Assembly (NCBI GenBank): GCA_049642465.1
Contig: JBAROV010000053.1
Location: forward strand, 1-57,624
Length of the DNA stretch: 57,624 bases
From: CAWDPQ01 sp049642465
GTDB lineage: Bacteria > Acidobacteriota > Vicinamibacteria > Vicinamibacterales > 2-12-FULL-66-21
Direction of reading: 5' to 3'
Part shown: positions 1 through 7,093 of the stretch, in pieces
Numbering within the stretch: position 1 is the stretch's first letter
Layout: each line of letters begins with the position of its first letter
Translations under genes and position numbers: made by a program
Notes under the pieces: model-generated
The model's input: the letters and a program-made list of their open reading frames with translations, nothing else
Database searches by the model: none
Told to the model about the DNA's origin: nothing

Positions 1-41
1 CCCGTGTGCCGCGCATTCAACAGGCAGCGGTACGCCTCGTC

Positions 42-73
42 TTCTCCCTTTCTCCCTTTCTCCCTTTCTCCTG
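42..73. repeat. Tandem octamer TTCTCCCT, about four copies
   Basis: Four consecutive 8-nt units, the last one imperfect, lie in the leader region of the first gene. No gene was seen in bases 1-152. The tract belongs to the family of 7-8 nt low-complexity arrays found in several other gaps of this window. Confidence 0.8.
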
Positions 74-114
74 TTTTTCTCGTGGCAGCGAAGGCCGCGT
101 GACAGTGGCTGTCG

Positions 115-142
115 TTCGAGACAGACGATCAACGACGTACAA
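115..142 (+). promoter_or_regulatory. Candidate promoter of the SUMF1-fold gene
   Basis: A TACAAT box at 137-142 precedes the ATG at 153 by 10 nt, so transcription would begin about 4 nt before the start codon. The -35 candidate, TTCGAG at 115-120 with a 16-nt spacer, is poor. Confidence 0.4.
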
Positions 143-152
143 TGTGCAGCGG

Positions 153-1004
153 ATGCGTCCCACCCTGGCAATCGCGGCGCTCGCAGCGCTCACCGCATCG
201 CTCGGTGCGCAGGCCCCGAGCTCAACCGACAGGGACACGATTCCAGGCACCCTCGTCACCTTCGAGATGGTGCCCGTGCCGCGGGGCACTGTGACGATCG
301 ATGGCAAGGCGATCACCGTCGAACCGTTCCACATCGGCCGTACCGAGGTCACCTGGGATATGTACGATGTGTTCGCGCTCGGTCTTGATACACCGAAAGG
401 TCAAGCCACCGACGCCGTGTCGCGACCGTCGCGGCCGTACGGCGCCCCCGACTACGGCTGGGGACACAGCGGCTACGCGGCAATCAGCATCGCACGCCCC
501 GCGGCGGAAGCGTTCTGTGAGTGGCTCTCGAAGAAGACCGGCAGAGCCTATCGACTCCCAACCGAGGCAGAGTGGGTACACACGGCCGCGCTGGCTGTGG
601 GATCGGTACCCCTGGCGGCCGATCGGCGCGATAATCTCGCGTGGCACGGTGGCAATGCGCTCGGCAAGGCGCATGCAGTCGCCAGGAAGAAACCCGACGC
701 GCTTGGCTTGTTCGATCTCTTCGGCAATGCGGCCGAATGGGTGATGCCGGCCGATGGCGCGCTGGTGACGCGCGGCGGTTCGTTTCGCGATCCCCCGGAA
801 CGAATAGGCCCCGATGCACGCGCTACCCAGGAGAGTTCGTGGAACGAACGCGACCCGCAGCTTCCAAAAAGCAAATGGTGGCTGTCGGACGGACCATTCG
901 TAGGCTTTCGAATAGTCAGAACAGAGACGCAAGCGCCTGCGGTCCGCGAGCGAGAGCGGGTGGGTGGCGCCCCACGAGCACTGAGAAAAGAGATTCTCCT
1001 ATGA
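153..1004 (+). CDS. Secreted SUMF1/FGE-sulfatase-fold protein
   Basis: A 283-residue protein with an N-terminal signal peptide (MRPTLAIAALAAL, cleavage probably after LGAQA) and a formylglycine-generating-enzyme-like fold. Hallmarks are RLPTEAEW, GLFDLFGNAAEWV, RGGSF and the terminal GFRIVR. The paired cysteines of a true formylglycine-generating enzyme are not visible, so it is more likely a structural or binding member of the C-type-lectin-like SUMF1 superfamily than a sulfatase activator. The ORF stays open upstream to base 6, but the ATG at 153 gives a proper signal peptide and sits just after a TACAAT box. Its stop overlaps the next ATG (ATGA), so the two are co-translated. The export pairing suggests a periplasmic sugar-related function, which is inference. 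Confidence 0.8.
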   Translation: MRPTLAIAALAALTASLGAQAPSSTDRDTIPGTLVTFEMVPVPRGTVTIDGKAITVEPFHIGRTEVTWDMYDVFALGLDTPKGQATDAVSRPSRPYGAPDYGWGHSGYAAISIARPAAEAFCEWLSKKTGRAYRLPTEAEWVHTAALAVGSVPLAADRRDNLAWHGGNALGKAHAVARKKPDALGLFDLFGNAAEWVMPADGALVTRGGSFRDPPERIGPDARATQESSWNERDPQLPKSKWWLSDGPFVGFRIVRTETQAPAVRERERVGGAPRALRKEILL

Positions 1005-2314
1005 CTGACAACAAGATCGATCCCGTCTCCCGGCGGACGTTCATGCAGACCACCGCGGCGGCCACAGCCGCGTTCGTGCTCCCTGGCGCTCATGCCGCGG
1101 GGTCGGATGTGATTCGTGTGGGGCTCATCGGCACGGGTGGACGTGGTACCGGCGCCGCCGCGAACGTGATTCAGTCGTCTGCCGGCATCGAACTCGTGGC
1201 GCTCGGCGATCTGATGCCCGACCGGCTGGGCCTCTGCCGCGAGGAACTGTCGAAACTGAGCAAGTCCGACCCAAAGTTCGCCGCGGCCGTCAAAGTAACA
1301 GACGAGACATGCTTCACCGGCTTCGACGCCTTTAAGAAAGTGCTGGCGAGCGACGTTGATTACGTCATTCTCGCCACACCTCCGGGGTTCCGTCCGGCCC
1401 AGCTGGCCGCCGCCGTCGAGGCCGGCAAGAACATCTTTACCGAGAAACCGGTCGCCGTTGACGCCGCGGGCATTCGCTCGGTCCTCGCAACATATGAGGT
1501 GGCGCGCAAGAAGGGGCTTGCCATCGGCGTCGGCACCCAGCGACGGCATCAGGATCTCTATCTCGCCGCCGTCAAACGAGTACAGGACGGTGCGGTCGGC
1601 GACATCATGAGCGGGCAGGTGTTCTGGAACCAGGGCGGGTTGTGGAACCGCGATCGTCAGAAGAACTGGACGGACGTCGAGTGGCAGATTCGCAACTGGC
1701 TGTATTTCACGTGGCTGTCGGGCGACCACATCGTCGAACAGCACGTGCACAATATCGACGTCGCGAACTGGTTCGTCGGCGCGCATCCTGTTCGAGCCAC
1801 GGCCGTTGGCGGCCGGCAGTGGCGCACCGATCCCAAGTACGGTCACATCTACGACCACTTCGGCGTGGATTTCGAGTACCCGAATGGTGCGCGCGTCCTC
1901 AGCATGTGCCGGCAGATTGAGGGGACTCGGAACCGGATCGGGGAATCGTTCATCGGGTCGAAGGGCCGGTTGGATCTGGCGGATCAAGGAGTCGGACAGA
2001 TCCGCGGCGAGAACGCGTGGACGTGGCCGAAGCCGGAGAAATCGGTCAGTCCTTACGTTCAGGAGCACACGGATCTCGTCGCGAGCATTCGCGGGGGGAA
2101 GCCCTACAACGAGCTCAAGCAGGTCGCGGAGAGCACGCTCACCGCCATCCTCGGGCGCGAAGCCGCCTACACAGGTCAGGAACTGACCTGGGACGAAGTG
2201 CTCAACGCCGACCAGGACTTGATGCCGCCGCAGGTCGCATTCGGGCCGCTCGCGACTCCGAGCGTCGCGATGCCAGGACGCACGAAGCTGGCGCGGCGTT
2301 GGAACGACGCCTGA
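1001..2314 (+). CDS. Tat-exported Gfo/Idh/MocA family oxidoreductase
   Basis: A 437-residue NAD(P)-dependent dehydrogenase-like protein. The N-terminus carries a twin-arginine signal (SRRTFMQTTAAATAAFVLPG, residues 10-29). It is followed by a Rossmann motif GLIGTGGRG at residues 41-49 and the family EKPVAVDAAG motif, then a C-terminal domain of the GFO_IDH_MocA type. Tat export implies that the protein folds with its nucleotide cofactor in the cytoplasm and acts in the periplasm, as in many acidobacterial and planctomycetal relatives that process sugars or cyclitols. The substrate cannot be read from sequence. The ATG at 1001 overlaps the preceding stop. An in-frame opening back to 641 lies inside the previous gene and is not coding. 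Confidence 0.88.
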   Translation: MTDNKIDPVSRRTFMQTTAAATAAFVLPGAHAAGSDVIRVGLIGTGGRGTGAAANVIQSSAGIELVALGDLMPDRLGLCREELSKLSKSDPKFAAAVKVTDETCFTGFDAFKKVLASDVDYVILATPPGFRPAQLAAAVEAGKNIFTEKPVAVDAAGIRSVLATYEVARKKGLAIGVGTQRRHQDLYLAAVKRVQDGAVGDIMSGQVFWNQGGLWNRDRQKNWTDVEWQIRNWLYFTWLSGDHIVEQHVHNIDVANWFVGAHPVRATAVGGRQWRTDPKYGHIYDHFGVDFEYPNGARVLSMCRQIEGTRNRIGESFIGSKGRLDLADQGVGQIRGENAWTWPKPEKSVSPYVQEHTDLVASIRGGKPYNELKQVAESTLTAILGREAAYTGQELTWDEVLNADQDLMPPQVAFGPLATPSVAMPGRTKLARRWNDA

Positions 2315-2324
2315 CTCTGAAGAG

Positions 2325-2534
2325 TCAGGAATTCGCAGCTGTGTTCAGCCGTTGGATCGATAACCAGCGGATCAGGTGTTGCGCGGCTTCGTCTGGCGTT
2401 CGGCCGTAGAAGGGCATCAAGGCTGCGGACCCCCCAGGTGTCCGCGCAATTTGAGCACGCCATTGATTGCTGCCGACGCCGGACACCTCGATACGGTATG
2501 CGCGTCCGTTGATGGTTTCTTCGAAGCGGTGCAT
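2325..2534 (-). CDS. Small conserved-looking hypothetical protein (69 aa)
   Basis: Starts at MHRFEETINGRAYRIEV and continues with a compact alpha/beta sequence ending in QRLNTAANS. No signal peptide or membrane segment. A good promoter lies 44-71 nt upstream on the same strand, and the start chosen is the first ATG after the predicted transcription start; an ORF extension to 2756 would run through the promoter and is rejected. It converges with the Gfo/Idh gene, with 10 nt between the stops. I do not recognise the family. The KxxxxxRIE strand pattern followed by a C-terminal amphipathic helix (PDEAAQHLIRWLS) suggests a small globular domain. Confidence 0.6.
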   Translation of the reverse strand: MHRFEETINGRAYRIEVSGVGSNQWRAQIARTPGGSAALMPFYGRTPDEAAQHLIRWLSIQRLNTAANS

Positions 2535-2577
2535 GGTCACGTTCGTCGCCGTCCTGGTGTTGGGGAAGCCGCGTTGC

Positions 2578-2605
2578 ATTGTAGCGATCGGCAGGCGACG
2601 TTCAA
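2578..2605 (-). promoter_or_regulatory. Sigma70-type promoter, leftward
   Basis: On the minus strand TTGAAC (2605-2600), a 16-nt spacer and TACAAT (2583-2578) match the housekeeping consensus well. Transcription would start near 2571 and read the 69-residue protein gene with a leader of about 37 nt. Confidence 0.55.
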
Positions 2606-2735
2606 GCGAAAGGACCTGCGAAGGCGCATCAACAAAGTGCAGATGCAGATCTTTCGGCCAACAGCGGCGAAAAATATTTTTTGATGCGCGAAGCATGCAC
2701 AGAGAATCCACCAATCTTCCACAGGATTTCCACAG

Positions 2736-4175
2736 GTGCGGGAAGTGATTAGCCACGTGCCACGTGCTTGGCCGGCGGAGCCGTGGCGAAGGCGGCTAAC
2801 CTGTGTGGCCATCCTGGTTTTCTGGGCGCTACCGGTATGCGCCAACGATGCCGTGCTCTATCGCATCTTCCTTCGCGATGGGAGCACGATGGTGAGTTAC
2901 GGCGACTTTGCTCGCGTCGGCGATCGCGTCGTGCTTTCCGTCCCCGTCGGAACGGGGGACCGCGCGCAGCTGCAGCTGGTGAGCATCGCTGAAGCGGGCG
3001 TCGATTGGCAGCTGACGGATCGATATGCCGAAGCGGTGCGGGCAAGACATTACGCGGACACGAGGGGCGAAGACGACTTCAACCTGCTGAGCAACGATGT
3101 CGCGCGCGCGCTGAATGAGGTGGCGCTGACGAACGATCCCGCGCAGCGTGTGGCGCTCGCGGACAAAGCGCGGCAGCAGCTGGCTGACTGGCCTGCGAGT
3201 CACTACGCGTATCGAGCCTCGGATGTCGCGCAGCTTTCGACGCTGCTGGACGAGGTCGTGTCCGAGTTGCGCGTGGCGGCGGGTCAGTCGAGGTTCGATT
3301 TGAAGCTCGTCGCGCCCACGGTTGCGCCTCCAGCCGTGGACGTGTTGCCTCCGCCGAGTCTCCGCGAAAGCATCGAGCTCGCCTTCACTGCCGCGCGGGT
3401 GGCGGCGGAACCCGCCGAGCGCGTGTCGCTGCTCGAATCGATCGTTCGAACGCTCGATTCGGCCGAACCAGCCGCACCCGCCACCGACGGCACGCCATCA
3501 GCCGACGGATGGGCCGACGCCGCGAAGGTGCGCGCGACGACGCAGTTGATGGCGGAGCAGCGGGTGGATCGGGCGTATGCGGACTTGTCGGCGCGGACGC
3601 TGACTCGCGTACGCGATCGAGCGCGGCGCGCTGACGTTCGTGCCATCGATGGTCTGGTGCGATCGGTGCTCGCGGCCGACGAAAAGCTCGGCCGCGCCAG
3701 GCCAAGCGAAGTTGCCGCTCTCCTCGTGGCCATTGACGCGCAGAAGGCCGCTGCCCAGCGACTGCGTCTGGCACGCGATGCCTGGTCGATCCGCTCCGGA
3801 GTACTCCGGGCGTACCGCCGAAAGGTCAGCGGCCCGCTCGATCGTCTGGCCCGGCTCAAGGGATGGCTCGAAGATGTCCGGCAGCTTGCTGGACCCGCGC
3901 CTACCGCCGTCGGCCAACTCGAGGAGCGGGCGGCCATCGCCGGTCGGGAATTCGCCTTGATGAAACCGCCTGCCGAACTCGAGGCCGTTCACGCGCTCTT
4001 CAGTTCGGCGTCCACGCTCGCGACGCGCGCGGCTGCCGCCCGGCGGCGAGCGATCGCCACGAGTGATATGCCGGCTGCGTTCGAAGCCTCGTCTGCCGCC
4101 GCCGGCGCATTGATGATGCTCGAGCGAGGTCTGGCCGACCTGCAGCGTCTCGGCGAGCGGCCCCAAATACGGTGA
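2736..4175 (+). CDS. Secreted helical hypothetical protein
   Basis: A 479-residue protein with an N-terminal hydrophobic export segment (TCVAILVFWALPVCA) ending near residue 36. A beta-rich stretch follows (LYRIFLRDGSTMVSYGDFARVGDRVVLSVPVG), then a long Ala/Arg/Leu-rich, mostly helical region with several heptad-like segments, suggesting coiled coil. The start shown is a GTG; other in-frame GTG codons lie just downstream, so the exact start is open. The stop overlaps the GTG of addB (GTGA), implying co-translation with the recombination genes. Function unknown; the N-terminal part resembles small domains that bind peptidoglycan or outer-membrane partners, but this is a guess. A degenerate dispersed repeat (CCGTGGCGAAGGCGG at 2781-2795) lies within the signal-peptide codons. 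Confidence 0.7.
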   Translation: MREVISHVPRAWPAEPWRRRLTCVAILVFWALPVCANDAVLYRIFLRDGSTMVSYGDFARVGDRVVLSVPVGTGDRAQLQLVSIAEAGVDWQLTDRYAEAVRARHYADTRGEDDFNLLSNDVARALNEVALTNDPAQRVALADKARQQLADWPASHYAYRASDVAQLSTLLDEVVSELRVAAGQSRFDLKLVAPTVAPPAVDVLPPPSLRESIELAFTAARVAAEPAERVSLLESIVRTLDSAEPAAPATDGTPSADGWADAAKVRATTQLMAEQRVDRAYADLSARTLTRVRDRARRADVRAIDGLVRSVLAADEKLGRARPSEVAALLVAIDAQKAAAQRLRLARDAWSIRSGVLRAYRRKVSGPLDRLARLKGWLEDVRQLAGPAPTAVGQLEERAAIAGREFALMKPPAELEAVHALFSSASTLATRAAAARRRAIATSDMPAAFEASSAAAGALMMLERGLADLQRLGERPQIR

Positions 4176-7093
4176 TTACCCCCCGCGTTACTCGTCTGGT
4201 CCGGGTACCAGACCTGCGTGCGCTCCACCGCGCCATCCGTGATCTCGCTTGTGCGTCAGAGCAGGGTTCCGATACGCCTGCACTCGCGGTCCTCGTACCA
4301 ACGCGGGGCGCTGCCATTGAGCTTCATCGACTGACGATCCGCTGGCCCCTTGCCGGTCTGAGCGTACTGACTCGCGACGACCTCTACGCTCAGTTGTTCA
4401 GATCGGTGCCTGACGCTCCACCGTTGATGACGGCTTTCGAACGAGAGGTGCTGCTTCGCCTGGCCGCGCGATCCGCCGAGAAGGCCGGTGCGCCTGCGCC
4501 CTTCAAACTCCGCCCCGGCCTGGTGGTCGAAATCCTCGCCTTCTACGACGAGCTTCGGCGGAATCTCAAAACCGTGGACGATTTCTATCGCCTGCTCATC
4601 GCGGAGCTGTCCGCGTCGGCCGAGACGGACCGCGGCGCCGAGCGATTATTGCGACAAACGGAGTTCATGGCCGCAGCATTCGCCGAGTTCGAACACCGCG
4701 TGTCCGTCGCGGGGCGAATCGATGAACACGGCCTGCGATCGATATTGCTGGCCTCCGCTGCTCGGCCACCGTACTCGCACATCGTGGTGGCGATGGCCGA
4801 CCGTACCGCGGACGAGCATGGCCTCTGGCCGGCGGACTTCGATCTGCTCGCTCGTCTCCCCCACGTCACCAGAATCGATGTCGTGGCAACCGAACGCGTG
4901 CTCGCGTCCGGATTCCACCAGCGGCTGCACGAGCGTCATCTGCCAGGGATCGAGGACGCGGTTATCGCGTCCCCCAGCGCCCCTCCGACACTGGTCATCC
5001 CGTCAGGAAACAGCGCGGCGAACAGAGCCCTCACGTTTACCGCTCGCGACCGCGAAGAAGAGTTGGTGTCATTCGTCCGCCTGGTGAAACAACAGGACTC
5101 CCGCACGCCATTGGAGCGTTCAGCGGGCATTTTTCAACGCCCTCTTCCCTATCTCTACATGGCGCGTCACGTGTTTGGCGCCGCGCACCTCCCATTTCAG
5201 GCGCTTGACTCACTGCCACTCGCGGCAGAGCCGATTGCCTCGGCCCTCGATCTGGTCTTGACCTTCGTCAGCTCAGAAGCCACGCGCGGCTCAACGGTCG
5301 CATTACTCGAGTCGCCGCTCTGGACGTTTATCGATCCCGAAAGCAAGGAGGCAGTCGAACGCTCCCATCTCGACGATCTGGACCGCTGGCTTCGCGACTC
5401 GAAGTTTCTTGGCGGGTGGGGCCAACTGCAGGCCTTGGCAGCGAGAACACCGATCCCCACCGGCTTGACCTCGCGTGGCGCGGTCGCCCTGCGCGCGGCG
5501 GCGGCGATTGCCCATGAGCTGACGCCCGCGGTGCGCAGTTCGAGCGCTTCCGGTCAGATCGACACGATTCATTCGTTCGTCACGCGGCACGAGCGGATGC
5601 CAGCGCCCAGCGACGCCTGGTACGACCGCCATCTTCGCGCCCGGGCCGCCATTCTCGAAGGCCTTGCCGGTTTGCGCGACGCCCATCGCGTTCATGACGA
5701 GGAAGCGGTCGGGTTCGTGGACCTTGCGGCCGCGATTCGGCGATGGATTGAAAGTCAAACGTTCGAGTTGCGGGGCGGCACTGCTGGCCCGCTGCTCATC
5801 GACGCCGCGGCGGCAGCATTCAGCGATGTTGAGATGGTTCGCATCGTGGGTCTTGTAGACGGGGATTGGCCGGAGCGGTCGTCGCGGAGCATTTTCTTTC
5901 CGCCCAAGGTCCTCGAGCCGCTCGGTTGGCCGTCGCCAGCGGATCGGCTGCGCGCGGCGCGTGCGCAATTTCACGATCTTCTTCGACTCCCCGCACGGGA
6001 GATCTCGGCATCGACGTTCTCCCTGGAGGATGATGCGATCGTCCCGGCGTCTGCGTTCGTCGATGAGATTGCATCGGCCGGACTCGTCGTTCGCGATGAG
6101 CCTGTGGAGATCGCGGTCGGGGTTTTCGATCACGAAGCGCTCGACGCCGATCCGGTGGATCTGACACGACTTACCGACGAGACCTGCCGTTGGCTGTCGT
6201 TTCGGCAACAACTTGCGCCATCCGATGCGGCGCAGTTTCACGGATCGGTTGGGCGGCGTGCACCAGCGACATACGCTGTCAGCCACCTCGAACGGTATCT
6301 GGCGTGTCCGTTCAAGTACTTTGCGGCGCGCGTTCTTCAACTCGACGAAGAGCGCGAGGAAGAGTCGGGCTTGACTCCGCAGGAGCGCGGACAGTTTCTC
6401 CATCGCGTGTTTGAAACGTTCTTCCAGGAGTGGGGTGCTGCGGGCCACCCCACCATCACGGCCGACTCCCTCGAGGCGGCGCTCGCATTGTTTGAGGCCG
6501 TCGCCGAGCGACACCTTGCGTGCCTGCGAGAGGCAGACCGTGCACTGGAGCGCACCTACTTACTCGGATCGGCCGTGGCGCCCGGGCTTGCCGAGCGCGC
6601 GTTCGCATCGGAGATCGAGCATGGCGTCGCGGTAACGGAGCGGCTGCTCGAGCACGGTCTCGAAGGCACGTTTCGGTTTGTCGGCCCCGATGGGACCCGC
6701 GAGATCAATCTCCGGGCAAAAGCCGATCGGATCGATTTGCTCGAAGACGGCACGCTTCGAATCATCGACTACAAGATTGGCCGTGCGCCCAAGCTCTCAC
6801 GCTCGCTGCAGCTTCCCGTGTACGGTCTGTGCGCGCAACAGGATCTGGACGGCCGGCACGGCCGGCACTGGACGATCTCGCGCGCGGGCTACATCGCGTT
6901 CAAAGAGAAGAACGCGTTTGTATCCATTGGGATGAATCTGGAGAAGGCGTTGATGGAGGGTCAGCAGCGAATGATCTCCGCAGTCCATGGCATCGAAGAG
7001 GGAAGTTTCCCGCCCCGGCCAGATGAGCCGTGGCTCTGTTCCCGGTGCGGCTACTCGCTCGTTTGCAGGAAGGATTACGTCGGCGATGACTGA
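4172..7093 (+). CDS. addB: AddB-like PD-(D/E)XK nuclease subunit of a double-strand-break repair complex
   Basis: A 973-residue protein with the layout of AddB/RexB: a long helicase-derived but apparently inactive N-terminal region and a C-terminal RecB-type nuclease. Nuclease signs are SHLERYLACPFKYF, GQFLHRVFETFF, a catalytic D in KADRIDLL, and the core IIDYKIG. Four cysteines, one in ACPFKY and three in CSRCGYSLVC near the C-terminus, match the iron-sulphur staple of AddB enzymes. The complex resects broken DNA ends for RecA loading. The GTG start overlaps the previous stop by 4 nt and addA begins 8 nt before this gene's stop, so addB-addA form a translationally coupled pair. No normal Walker A motif is visible at the N-terminus, as expected for AddB. 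Confidence 0.88.
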   Translation: MITPRVTRLVRVPDLRALHRAIRDLACASEQGSDTPALAVLVPTRGAAIELHRLTIRWPLAGLSVLTRDDLYAQLFRSVPDAPPLMTAFEREVLLRLAARSAEKAGAPAPFKLRPGLVVEILAFYDELRRNLKTVDDFYRLLIAELSASAETDRGAERLLRQTEFMAAAFAEFEHRVSVAGRIDEHGLRSILLASAARPPYSHIVVAMADRTADEHGLWPADFDLLARLPHVTRIDVVATERVLASGFHQRLHERHLPGIEDAVIASPSAPPTLVIPSGNSAANRALTFTARDREEELVSFVRLVKQQDSRTPLERSAGIFQRPLPYLYMARHVFGAAHLPFQALDSLPLAAEPIASALDLVLTFVSSEATRGSTVALLESPLWTFIDPESKEAVERSHLDDLDRWLRDSKFLGGWGQLQALAARTPIPTGLTSRGAVALRAAAAIAHELTPAVRSSSASGQIDTIHSFVTRHERMPAPSDAWYDRHLRARAAILEGLAGLRDAHRVHDEEAVGFVDLAAAIRRWIESQTFELRGGTAGPLLIDAAAAAFSDVEMVRIVGLVDGDWPERSSRSIFFPPKVLEPLGWPSPADRLRAARAQFHDLLRLPAREISASTFSLEDDAIVPASAFVDEIASAGLVVRDEPVEIAVGVFDHEALDADPVDLTRLTDETCRWLSFRQQLAPSDAAQFHGSVGRRAPATYAVSHLERYLACPFKYFAARVLQLDEEREEESGLTPQERGQFLHRVFETFFQEWGAAGHPTITADSLEAALALFEAVAERHLACLREADRALERTYLLGSAVAPGLAERAFASEIEHGVAVTERLLEHGLEGTFRFVGPDGTREINLRAKADRIDLLEDGTLRIIDYKIGRAPKLSRSLQLPVYGLCAQQDLDGRHGRHWTISRAGYIAFKEKNAFVSIGMNLEKALMEGQQRMISAVHGIEEGSFPPRPDEPWLCSRCGYSLVCRKDYVGDD

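Noticed and set aside
6..152. Longer N-terminus of the SUMF1-fold protein starting at base 6
   Set aside because: The extension crosses a low-complexity repeat and removes the signal peptide from the N-terminus; the ATG at 153 follows a -10 box.
153..1004. True formylglycine-generating enzyme for sulfatase maturation
   Set aside because: The catalytic cysteine pair is not seen and no sulfatase gene lies nearby.
2690..2735. TTCCACAGG repeats upstream of the helical secreted protein resembling DnaA boxes
   Set aside because: The best matches are only 7 of 9 to TTATCCACA, without the dense cluster, AT-rich unwinding element or dnaA/dnaN neighbours of an origin.
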